A stretch of DNA of 64,000 bases from Alnus glutinosa (lineage: Eukaryota > Streptophyta > Magnoliopsida > Fagales > Betulaceae). The stretch spans positions 4,282,501 through 4,346,500 of the forward strand of contig NC_084891.1 in NCBI RefSeq assembly GCF_958979055.1, read 5' to 3'. The notes beneath the pieces are model-generated. The model was not told the origin of the DNA. It searched no databases and worked only from the letters and a program-made list of their open reading frames with translations. A program made the translations under genes and the position numbers. This document shows, one piece after another, positions 53,482-64,000 of this stretch (position 1 is the first letter of the stretch; each line of letters begins with the position of its first letter).

Positions 53482-53693
53482 TGTTGGCGTGAGCTGTAAA
53501 TATGCTAGAATGGAAAGTAAATATTCTAGAATGGAAAGTCTACTAGTATGGAAGGAGATTAGCGTGGTGTGATTATAGCTTGATATTAGGCATGATATTT
53601 GTATAGACCAAAAATAGGATGAACGTGCTTCTATTTAATTGTGTTGATTCAATGGAAATAATATGAAGTGAGATTATTCCCTAACTGTTAACA
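53482..53693 (+). repeat. 5' LTR of Copia element (212 bp)
   Basis: Starts TGTT and ends AACA, directly followed by the primer site TGGTATCAGAGC (53694-53705), which matches initiator tRNA-Met. Confidence 0.75.
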
Positions 53694-56600
53694 TGGTATC
53701 AGAGCAAGGAATTTGATCCTCGCTCCTAGAAAAAACCCTAGCCGTTCTTGCCTAACCCATACCGTTCAGCCATGGCCGACCTTGTCACCAATTCCCGTGA
53801 TGACCCACCACCGACCACCTCCATCCTTACAAATCTCACCAACCAAATGACAATAGTCCTATCTAAAGTTCAGACCCAAACCCATTCCACCGAAAGTTCC
53901 ACTACCCTAATTGGTATCAATTTGGATAGTTCCAACTACTGCCTTTGGTCCCAGGTTGTCGAGATGTATATCTCCAGCAAAGACAAACTGGGATTTATCA
54001 ACGGTGACTATCTGACACCTTTAACGACAGACCCATCCTTTCAAAAATGGCGAACCGATAACGCCATCGTCAAAGGATGGTTGATCAATTCAATGGACCC
54101 GACACTCATCGAAAATTTCATCCGATTTCCCACTGCTAAAGCAGTTTGGGATGCTACATTCTTTTATGGAAGTGATAGCTCTCAAGTCTATGAACTCCGG
54201 CAACGTGTTGCCTGCCTGATACAAGCCGGCGGCCCCCTTGAGAAGTTCTACACCGATCTATAAGGTCTCTGGAGCGAGATCGACTTCCGACAGCCGAATC
54301 CGAAGGAGTGCCCCGCCAACATCCACCACTACAATTCCCTGCTCCAACAAGACCGCGTCTACACCTTCCTCGACGGGATCGACGACCGGCTCGACCGCAT
54401 CTAGAGTGATGTGCTCCAAATGCAGCCCTTCCCTTCCATCAAGCAAGCCTACGCCTATGTTCACTGAGAGGCTCTTCGGCAGGCCGTCATGAGTGCTAAC
54501 AACTCCCACACCGCCTCTGGCGCGGTTCTAGCCACCAAGGGGCTGCGGTTGCAGCCGACCCACTGTGCGGGTTCCAGCCCTGGCTTCCAACCTGCACTCG
54601 GGCAAGTCTTTTGTGACCTCTAGGTCAAGTAATGTCGAAAATGCCCCTGACGGGGGTAAATGCTCCCACTGTGGAAAACAAAATCACATGAATGCTACAT
54701 GTTTTTTTTAAAAAATGGGTATCCTGAATGGTGGTATGAATTGCAAGCAAAGAAAAAAAAGAATTATGTTGGTGCAGATACAAACATCGGCACTGTGGCT
54801 GTCATGTCATTTGAACCTCATCTTTTTCTGGTTCCTCAAATCAAGTCCCTAGATGCGGACCCGGTCTCAGATATAGGTAAGATTGGCTCTGGCTTAGCCA
54901 CCTCCTTCAGTGATGGCAACCGTAATGCTTGGCTCCTTGACTCCGCAGCCACAGATCACATGACCTTCGATGATACTGATTTTACTATGAGATCTACCCC
55001 GCGACGCACTTGTGTTGAAAATGCTAATGGGGTAGTCTCCCAGGTTACAGGGGCTGGCACCGTGTCCCTGTCCCCTTCTTTACAACTATCGCATACAGTA
55101 CTTATCCCATCGCTCTCACATAAGTTACCGTCTGTTGGCCAAGTTACTGAAGAATTAAATTGTGTTATCTGAATTTACTCTCATTTTTGTCTTCTTCAGG
55201 ATATTCTCAACAAGGAGATAATTAGGCATGGTACTAAAAGGGGGGGCCTTTATTATGTGGATGACGTTAGCACGGGTCATTTTTTCACGTACGCAGTGAT
55301 GGACGGGAACGACAAATCCGGTTATGGCATCAACGATTGGGGCATCCAAATTTTGGTTATTTGAAGCATGTACTTCCTGAACTTTTTTCTAATATGGTGG
55401 TCTCTGAATTGAAATGCCCTACTTGTATTGTAGCCAAAAGTCACCGTACTACTTATTTGCCAAGTTTGAATAAAAGCATTGTTCCGTTTGCACTTGTTCA
55501 CTTTGATGTGTGGGGTCCTTCCCCAATTTCTATTGTCTCGGGAGTTCATTGGTTCGCCATCTTTGTTGATGACTGTACCCACATGACATGGCTCTACTTG
55601 ATGAAACATAAAGACGAGGTGTTCTCGATCTTTCAATCGTTCCCTGCGATGATCCAAACTCAGTTTTCAGCCAAACTCCGAGTTATCCGCTCTGACAATG
55701 GAGGCGAATTTGTTAATCAGCGTTTCCACACCTATTTCGACCACTATGGACTCATTCATGAGACGTCGTGTCCTCAAACAGCACAGCAAAATGGTGTGGT
55801 TGAGTGGAAGAACTGTCATATTCTTGAGACTGCCCGAGCTCTACTACATGGAAATCATGTGTCGACCCAATACTGGCCCGATGCGGTATCCACCGCTGTC
55901 CACCTCTTTAATAGACTTCCCTCCAAAGTCTTGGGTCCAGTTTGGTGTGTTGGTTCTTGTGAAGGTGCACATAAGCCATGCACCCAAATATTCGGGGAGG
56001 GAGCATGAGGGTCGTGGGTAGGGAGACATGGGACACTAGGACTGGTAGGGCTACCGATGCTATGATCCCTCTACCAGTCAACTCTATGTGACTATGGATG
56101 TCACCTTCTTGGAATCTGAACCTTTCTTCTCCGTCCCCAATTCTGCCTTTTAGGGGGAGACACATGATGAAGAACAAAATTGGGTGCACTTTGACTGGCC
56201 GAACAGTAATACAGTGACGGGTGAAGAACCACATGGTGAGGAAGAAGAACCACACTCAGGGTTAGTTGAACAGGTAGAACCAAATACATCATCAGAACAT
56301 GACACACCTCCGGAAAATGCAAGCCTCCCCTCTTTCGCAATACTTGCAGGCCTTTCTCTTGAGAATATCCCTTAGGTAAGCACACTTGACACACATTTAG
56401 ATAACAATAACTTGAATCCTCCTGCTGGATATGTACTACCTTTCAGGACAAATCGTGGCAAGCCACAGAAAAGATACTCCTCTGATGATGAAGAGCGAAG
56501 ATCAAAGTATTCAATTGCCAACTACATGTCAACCAAGAGATTATTTGAACCCCTCAAAGGATTTGTGCACGTACTTCCTCAATTCAAGTCCCAGCTAGAA

Positions 56601-57999
56601 TTCAAGAAGCCTTGTATAATCCAAAATGGACATAGGCAATAAGAAAGAAATGGAGGCACTACTAAAGAATGACACATGGACCTTAGTTCCACTACCTGAA
56701 GGGAAGAAGGCAGTAGGATGCAAATGAGTATTCTCCATCAAACACAAGGCAGATGGATCAGCAGAAAGATACAAAGCAAGATTGGTGGCAAAAGGCTATA
56801 CATAAACATATGGGGTCAACTACCAAGAGACTTTCTCACTAGTGGCGAAACTCAGCACTGTAAGAATTTTGTTATCTCTTGCAGCCAACCTTGATTGGCC
56901 CCTACATCAGTTTGATGTAAAGAATGCCTTCTTACTTGGCGAACTTGAAGAAGAAGTTTACATGGACCTTCCCCCGAGGTACACGGCCTCCACGGATACC
57001 AAAGTTGTGTACAAACTGCAACGAGCCCTATATGGTCTGAAACAATCACCTCGAGCGTGGTTTGGGCGATTTAGTATGGCAATGCGGAAATATGGGTTCA
57101 AGCAAAGCAACTCAGATCATACACTGTTCATAAAGCATAAAGGGAATAAGGTAACTATGTTAATAGTCTATGTGGGTGTCATGATTATCATAGGTGACGA
57201 TGAAGAAGAGATATCGAGACTACAAAAGGCACTGACTACCGATTTTTAAATAAAGAACTTGGGAGGACTCAAGTACTTTCTGGGAATTGAAGTTGCCTAG
57301 TCTAGGGAAGGAATATTCCTCTCCCAAAGGAAATATGTACTAGATGTATTAACAGAGGTAGGAATGTTGGAGTGCAAGCCAGCAGATATTCCAATTGTTC
57401 AAAATCACAGACTTGGAGAATACCCAGACCAAGCTCCAACGAACAAAGGAAGATACCAAAGGTTAGTTGGGAAACTAATATAACTCTCACACACTCGTCT
57501 AGACATTACTTATGCTGTGAGTGTAGTCAGTCAATTTATGCATAATCCTAGTGAAGATCTCATGGATGTTGTAATCTGGACACTAAGATACTTGAAGGCG
57601 TTGCCTGGAAAGGGGCTCATGTTCTCAAAGAATAGTCATTTAAAAATTAATGGAAAGTCTGATGCAGATTGGGTTGGATGTATCTCAGACAGAAAATCTA
57701 CCTCGGGTTATTTAATGTTTGTAGGCGGGAACCTAGTCACTTGGAGAAGCAAGAAACAAAAAATAGTAGCACTCTCCAGTGCTGAAGCTGAATTTCGTGG
57801 AATGGCAAAGGGATTGTGTGAACTACTATGGATCAGAAGACTTCTTACTGAACTCGGGTTTACTACTACTTCAGAAATGGAGTTCTTCTGTGACAATAAA
57901 TCTACCATTGGGATATCTCACGATCTAGTCCAACATGACCGTACAAAGCATGTGGAAGTGGATCGACATTTCAACAAGGAAAATTTGGAAGAAAAAATA
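53482..57999 (+). mobile_element. Ty1/Copia retrotransposon fossil
   Basis: After a short LTR and a tRNA-Met primer site, the domains follow Copia order: gag (from about 53760), aspartic protease (near 54940, DSAATDHM), GAG-pre-integrase and integrase core (about 55200-55900), reverse transcriptase (about 56650-57300) and RNase H (about 57500-57990). It is broken, with at least half a dozen breaks. No 3' LTR was recognised: the element abuts segmental copy B at about 58000. Age cannot be taken from LTR divergence because only one LTR is present. Confidence 0.9.
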
Positions 58000-59623
58000 A
58001 GGACTAACCTTACTTTGTAGATGTCACAAGTAGAGCGGCAAACAAAATAAGGATAAGGACAAATGTTTATATAAAGCTAATATGTATAAAATGAATACAC
58101 TTGCGAATAGAATGATCACAGTAAATGTTTTAAGAGAAATGTTTCTAAAAGGTTAGTTTTGAAAGAGAACATGGCATTCCAATACTTTTACCTATATAAT
58201 TAAATGTTCGCAGTGACACACTAGCAATGGCTTATTTGCTTACAAAGTCGTGAACTTACCCCTTATTTTTCTCCACCAAGGAAACATTTCAGTGTTTTAC
58301 AGAGGAGCGCAATAGGGTTGAGTAGGAAGGATATTGAGGCAGATGCGACCGTTCGACATAAGATATTACTCGGGCTATCACTTGAGGACACATTGCAGAA
58401 TCTCAAAGGTTGCTCATGGTAACCAGTACTTCTGGGTGACACTATAGATTTGATGGTTAGGGTTGTATTTGTATAATTAAGGTTTAGTATAAAATATCTT
58501 ATACAGATGTGTATATTGTAAGGATTTTAGTTAATGTAACGATTTCTAGTAAATGTTCTGATTATAATTAGTAATGTTGGTATATATGTCATGTGTTTTT
58601 GTTGCGTAGTATCATTTTTGAAGAGTAGAGATTTCTGAGTCTTATTTCTTAGGGGAATTTGACTGAGAAGAGAATCGTTAAGTTAATTACCAAGTAAATA
58701 ATTTTTCGATGCATTACACTCGCGAGCAACCCCCATTACCTTCTTTTTTAAAAATAAAAATCTTTTTTATTGATTAATAATGATAAATGAGTAAATTTGG
58801 TTTTTTAAGTGTTTAAATTAGGGTATTTTCGGAAGACTTTGGTCAAATATGATTTTTCCATCCAAACAGACGGTCAATGCTAACATAGGGGTTTAATTAC
58901 AACAAAATAGAAGTGACGCAGGACGAAAGGAATTTTTCACAAAATAGATAAAGAACAACATAAAATAAAGATAGTTCTTATGTCAACTCAAAGTCTCACC
59001 AAAATAACGATAAGAAATGGTTGAACTAGAGTCTCACCAACAAAGGAAAAGGGGAATCATGCATCCCAAATATTCGTTTCCATTAATCATAATTTGTATC
59101 ATAGATTGAATCATAGGGGTACAAAAGACTGTTTAAATGGACTATGATTGAAACCCCAACCCTAAATTGATTGACTTTTTGGCCAAGCCCATTATTGCAT
59201 ACCAACTCTTAAAACATAAATTAAATAATAATAACAATTACAAAATAACAATAACTTTTAAAATATAAATTAAATACTGATTAATTTAAAGACTAAATAT
59301 TCTTTCCTTTTTCTGCATCAAGTAGTTTGATGTTCATGTATCTTAGTGTTACACCTGTCAATTCATGGGGCTTAATCAAAAACCATTGTTAGTTGAGGGG
59401 GCAATTATAGGTATCTAAGTGCCAATAAAAATACAAAAGATAGTATTATATTTGACCATTCCCACTTTATTTTTTTATTCTTTTTTGGGATGGTGCCAAT
59501 AATCGTCTAAAAATGGAAATTAATCTAGAAGTATCTTGATGATTCATTTGATAAATAACTAGCAATAGATTAATCTAGATTTTGTAGTGGATTGATATTA
59601 TTATTATTTTGAATTGGCCTTTG

Positions 59624-59656
<33 letters not shown>
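59624..59656. repeat. (TA)n microsatellite
   Basis: About 16 TA units at the point where copy B gains extra sequence relative to copies A and C. Confidence 0.9.
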
Positions 59657-59660
<4 letters not shown>

Positions 59661-60061
59661 TAATTTTAATTTTAAATCTTTCTTTTTGCTTTTTGCCTTT
59701 ATTTTTATTTTTTCCAAACGACTTGTAAAATCCATCTTTGTTATGAGACATTTAATTTATACATATGTCATATTTTGTGTAGAGTTACATATAATTATTT
59801 GTATGTAGAATTTAATTTGCGCAAAACGAAATTTACTTTATTCTAAAAATTATTTTAATAAGCAAACTTAGTCAATATGTTGATTTTAAGTTCATGTGAA
59901 ATTATGAGTTAGTAATGTTTTAAGGTGCAATTAATGTAATTTTTTATTTTTCTTTCATTTCCTCAATATCTTGGAATTCAATTATCTGTATATATTTTTT
60001 ACCCTAATTGAGGCCTTAATTAAAAAGCACTGAATAATTTTTTTGTTAAAATATTATTTTT

Positions 60062-60430
60062 GGGATAATTACACTTAACCCCCATGATTTATCCACGGTG
60101 TGGCGATTTACCCCCCAATGTACCAAAATTGGTACATGACCCCCCCAAACTTGTCAACGTGTGGCAAAATCAACCTTCCGTCCAATCGACCGTTCGTTTG
60201 GACGGAAAGTCGGTCACGTGCAAGTCACGTGACTTGGGGAGGGTCTCTGTCTTAAACGGTCACGTGACTTGCACGTGACCGATTTTTCGTCCAAACGAAC
60301 GGTCGATTGGACGGAAGGTTGATTTTGCCACACGTTGGCAAGTTCGGGGGGGTCATGTACCAATTTTGGTACATTGGGGGGTAAATCGCCACACCGTGGA
60401 TAAATCAGGGGGGTTAAGTGTAATTATCCC
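60062..60430. mobile_element. Foldback MULE-type element with perfect 10-bp TSD
   Basis: GGGATAATTACACTTAACCC mirrors GGGTTAAGTGTAATTATCCC, and the arms continue for about 170 bp each with few mismatches. The flanks carry identical TATTATTTTT (60052-60061 and 60431-60440). The arms include CACGTGAC and CGTCCAA motifs. Almost the whole element can fold as one hairpin. Confidence 0.93.
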
Positions 60431-60894
60431 TATTATTTTTTTTTTACTATAATTGGGTCCTTAAATAACGAGCATCGACTAATTATAATTTTTTTTTTTG
60501 GTTATAAATGGGCTTTATTTTATTATTATTATTATTTATAAATGAAAAATTAATTATACTCTCTTTATTTGGGGCTTTAGGCGACTGCCTAATTTGCCTA
60601 CGCATTAAGCCTGCACTAGTCGGTAGTAGGCTCTAGAGTTTTTAAAGTTGAATGTATTTCTTTCAATTTATGTTTGTAGAAATTTCAAAAATTAAACCAA
60701 TTAGGCGATGTGCCAAATAGTTGAGATCAATAATAGACTAATAATAGATCATATAGGTTTCTTGAAAATCCTGAAAAGGAGTCTTTGCTATGTAAATAAA
60801 CTAGAATCTGTTCTCTCATGAAATTTGAAAGTCAAAGCATGCTAGCTAAACAACATACATATGGACATCTATCTCCCACTACATGCCACTATAT

Positions 60895-60903
60895 TATATA
60901 AAG
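60895..60903 (+). promoter_or_regulatory. TATA box of the defensin-like gene
   Basis: TATATAAAG ends 13 bp before the ATG at 60917. A usual start about 30 bp downstream would fall after that ATG, favouring translation from the in-frame ATG at 60944. Copy C keeps the same arrangement. Confidence 0.55.
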
Positions 60904-60916
60904 ATCGAAAATCTTT

Positions 60917-61312
60917 ATGGCTGAGAGTGCTCCAAGGAAAATCATGGTTAAAACTTGTCAATTTGTTTGCTTCTCCACAATCCTTATAATTATCATTCTT
61001 CATATGAATGTGGGTAGGTGATTTTACACTACTTTCATATAAGTCTATTACCTATATATAGATCGAATATGGGCATTCTGATCATGTATATTGACATCTT
61101 TCTTGTTTTTTACAATTTGTTTATATAATAATGAGATAGCAAGTGCGCAAGAAGAATGCCACTATGTTTTAAGTAGAACTTGGCACGGGAGATGCATCTT
61201 CTCAGTCAATTGTGCTTCCCATTGCACGAGGAAGGAGGGTGTAGAAGCTGGAGGATCATGTTTTGGGTATTGGCATTCAAAATGCTACTGCTTCAAATGT
61301 CCATATAATTAA
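60917..61312 (+). CDS. Defensin-like secreted peptide (DEFL), 2 exons
   Basis: Exons 60917-61013 and 61140-61312 (GT-AG, phase 1) give 89 residues; from the second ATG (60944) the product has 80. A hydrophobic signal peptide ends NVASA, followed by a mature peptide of about 54 residues starting QEECHY. Eight Cys at 39, 51, 57, 61, 73, 81, 83 and 86 follow the CS-alpha-beta defensin pattern (C-x3-C at 57-61, C-x-C at 81-83), with a GSC-x7-C gamma-core. The single intron in the signal-peptide region is typical of plant defensin and LCR genes. It is probably secreted to the apoplast, as an antimicrobial or signalling peptide. The TATA position suggests the second ATG is used. A second copy starts at 63975. 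Confidence 0.9.
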
Positions 61313-62954
61313 CCAAATCGGGTTTTGTAAAGGATGGTTGTCCTCGCTGCTCATTTGCTTTTTCAACGGATATCAGAGGAATTTATAGAATTACTCATAC
61401 TGAGGTTGCTTTGGAACAATTGTTTGCTGTTAATTTCATACTGTCCTTTTTTTGTAGGAAAAAAAAATTCTGGATAAATAAATGTTTGCTTGCTAACTTT
61501 CCATGCATAATATTTAGCGAATTTTGTTATGGTTGCCCTATCTTCTATGCTATGTTAACATAGTTTTTTGTTTGTTTTTGTTTTTTAGAATAAAATTTCA
61601 TTGACATAAACTATTCAATATTAAGGTCTCACATTTATATAACTATAAGGGAAAACTACACTTTACACCCCCAATGTTTCACTCCTTTTTCAATCTTGCC
61701 TCAAAAGTGAAAAAATTTGCAATGGACCCCAACAAAGTTTCATAATTTTGCAATATAGCAATTCTGTTAGATGATTTCGTCTTTCCAGACGGAAATTGCC
61801 GCACGTGTGATTTTTGCTCTCGACTTCACCAAAATTCCCTCATGTTTCACTTGTTGAAATTTATGTCAATTTCTGTTATAGAACTTTCCCATTTCAAACT
61901 CTATCAGATAAATGAACCTTTTTTGTTAACTATTCCTCCGACCTTACTAAGTGTTGTGTCACTTATGTTTGTGGGTTTATTACTCTATTTTACCATTTGT
62001 CCTTTTGAAAGAAAAATGGGAGTAATTTTTATTTTGGGACCGGATATATCTTGTTACACAAGTTATTTGTTTTTCTCCCAGAATGGCCAAAGGGGGAGTT
62101 TGTTGGTTTTATTGGCTACATTCTGGTAGACAAAAACACTTTCTTTTCTGGACACTAACTTTTCAAGGACACCGTAATTCAGAGTCTATTTCAAATATTA
62201 TTGCAGAATTTTTATTTTGGCATGGAAAGAATTATATAAGGCAAGATCTGCAATATACTGCTCAAGAAAGGAAAGATTTTAAGATAAGGAAGATTCTGAC
62301 AACTTTACAGATGTCAAGGTCGGTTTTCCCTTGTGACCCTCTAGATGGCGCAAAGGAAGCGTCCGAATGCCAGCCAGTTTTTATCCTATCCGAACAGCGT
62401 ATCAGACGCAAACCATAGGGACTTGGTATTCGCACAGCCGTCCGGACGCGACCCACAGAGAGCATATGTTCCCACAAGTGTCATGACGCAAATACGGTAG
62501 CTAGGAACAGTGGAGGTATTCTACACAACCGTCCGGACGCTAGGGCAAGCCATCCGGACGCGCTTTGGCAACTTATGAGGAATTGCTGCTTAGAACATTT
62601 ATTGTGTGATTTGATCAACCTATGGAAGTCTAACTTAGAGAAAAGCTTTAAGTTAAAGGAATCCATTGAAGAACTCTTCAGATAAGAGGTTTGGTTGAGA
62701 AATGTTCACGTATAAGTACATGTCAGAGCTAAAGGTACGACTACTGTATCAGGGGGTATCTAAATACGACTGCTTTGTAACTAGCTTTTCCTTTTGAATA
62801 GTGGATTGCCTGGGTTTGGCAGCTCCGGAGTTGTTTTTCTCTTTGGTACAAAGAGTTTCCACTTCGTCTCCAATATATTTGTGTTTTTTACTTTCCGGAT
62901 TTTATATTTTGGTTATTGGTTGATCACATGCACACACAAAGGAGTCTTTATTTT
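61313..62954. other. Spacer between DEFL copies
   Basis: 3' UTR of the defensin-like gene, then a half foldback-like arm at about 61650-61810 (ACACTTTAC...CCCCAATGTTTCAC, without a recognised partner). The rest is element debris: 62340-62570 is richer in GC, with several CGTCCGGACG motifs. No host gene is supported. Confidence 0.45.
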
Positions 62955-63016
62955 TCAAATTCAAAGTCTCACCAAAATAACGATAAGAAATGGTTGAACC
63001 AAAGTCTCACCACAAA

Positions 63017-63050
63017 AAAAAAAAAAAAAAAAAAAAGAAAAAAAAAGAGA
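63017..63050. repeat. Poly(A)-rich tract
   Basis: A run of A with one G interruption, absent at the matching point of copies A and B. Confidence 0.85.
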
Positions 63051-63974
63051 GGGGAATCACGCCTCCAAGAAACAAACATCCGTTTTAATTAATCATAATT
63101 TGTATCATAGGGTTACAAAAGACTATTTAAATGGACTATGACAGAAACCCTAACCCTAAATTGGCTGACTTTTTGGCCAAGCCCATTATTGCATACCGAC
63201 TCTTAAAACATAAATTAAATAATAAACAACTATTACAAAATAACATCGTCCCTTAAAAAGTAAATTTAAAGAATGAATATTCTTTCTTTTTTCTGCATCA
63301 AGTAGTTTCATGTATCTAAGTGTTATACTTGTCAGTTCATGGGCTAAATCAAAAACCCTTGTCAGTTGAGGGGGCAATTATATGTATCTAAGTGCCAATA
63401 AAAATACAGAAGATAGTATTGTATTGGACCGTTCCTACTCTGATTTTTTTTTTCTTTTTTTAGAAGGTGACAATAATAGCCTTAAAAATGTAAATTAATC
63501 TAGAGGTATCTTGATGATTCATTTGATAAATAACTAGCAATAGATTAATCTAGATTTTGCAGTGGATTGGTATTGGACTGATATTATTATTATATTTTGA
63601 ATTGGCCTTTGCATATATATAGAGATCATTTTGACAAAGTTGGCATCAACTAGCCGGTCAGTGACTGATCAATAGTAGGCTCTAGAGTTTTCAAAGTTGA
63701 ATATATTTCTTTCAAATTTATGGTTGTAGGAATTTCAAAAATTGAACCAATTAGGTGATGTGCCAAATAGTTGAGATCAATAATAGACTAATAATAGATC
63801 ATATAGGTTTCTTGAAGATCCTGAAAAGGAGTTTTTGCCATGTAAAAAAACTAGAATATGTTCTCTCATGCATGAAATTTGAAAGTCGAAGCATGCTAGC
63901 TAGACAACATACATATGTACATCTATCTCCCACTGCAAGCCACTATATTATATATATAAAGATCGAAAAGCTTT

Positions 63975-64000
63975 ATGGCTGAGAGTGCTCCAAGGAAAAT
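63975..64000 (+). CDS. Defensin-like gene, second tandem copy (5' partial)
   Basis: The last 26 bases read ATGGCTGAGAGTGCTCC and onward, identical to the first bases of the gene at 60917. The preceding 300 bp, including a TATATATAAAG box, are nearly the same too. The gene runs off the window, so its integrity is unknown. Confidence 0.75.

Larger units (their letters stand above)
58000..61016 (+). repeat. Segmental repeat copy B
   Basis: Matches copy A from AAGGACTAACCTTACTTTGT onward, without the solo LTR. It has an extra stretch of about 190 bp at 58676-58867 and about 960 bp at 59640-60600 (including the foldback at 60062). Beyond 60610 it matches copy C closely through the promoter of the defensin-like gene. 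Confidence 0.85.
62955..64000 (+). repeat. Segmental repeat copy C (continues past the window)
   Basis: Matches copy B from CAAAGTCTCACCAAAATAAC (58989) and copy A from 36259. It lacks the extra 960 bp of copy B and is closest to copy A until 63700, then follows copy B into the DEFL gene. Confidence 0.85.

Overview
The window looks like nuclear DNA of a eudicot plant, most likely a woody rosid. Reasons: split genes with GT-AG introns, AT-rich spacers, a plant carboxylesterase cluster, a plant UAP56 helicase, a chloroplast BSD2-type chaperone, a plant defensin-like gene, and dense plant transposon families (MULE-type MITEs, hAT, CACTA, Copia and Gypsy remnants, endogenous caulimovirids). The species cannot be fixed from the sequence alone.

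Layout. (1) 0.6-17.2 kb: three tandem class-I carboxylesterase (CXE) genes, each in a repeated unit. Copies 2 and 3 differ at only about five residues; copy 2 has a one-base deletion near its start. A five-exon minus-strand BSD2 homologue lies between copies 1 and 2, and rearranged caulimovirid DNA lies between copies 2 and 3. (2) 18.8-25.4 kb: a complete eleven-exon UAP56 DEAD-box helicase gene of 427 residues, with one GC-AG intron. (3) 28.86-29.68 kb: an intronless plant-specific gene with an RRM-like C-terminus. (4) 30-34 kb: MITEs, a poly(A) retroposon and simple repeats. (5) 34.0-37.0, 58.0-61.3 and 62.95-64.0 kb: three copies (A, B, C) of a segmental repeat. B carries a complete defensin-like gene, C carries its start at the window edge, and A has lost it and holds a solo LTR. 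(6) 38.0-42.4 and 43.1-53.5 kb: two copies of a block carrying a 2-oxoglutarate dioxygenase gene. Copy 1 looks intact. Copy 2 is a pseudogene whose first exon is replaced by an endogenous caulimovirid and which was later hit by an hAT element. (7) 53.5-58.0 kb: a broken Ty1/Copia element that abuts segmental copy B.

The host genes do not form one pathway. They are an mRNA splicing/export helicase (UAP56), a Rubisco-assembly chaperone (BSD2), and three kinds of tandemly expanding genes (CXE, 2OG dioxygenase, defensin-like) typical of specialised metabolism and defence. The duplicated blocks supply paralogous empty sites, so several insertions (solo LTR, CACTA, MULE-type, caulimovirid) can be ordered relative to the duplications directly from this sequence.
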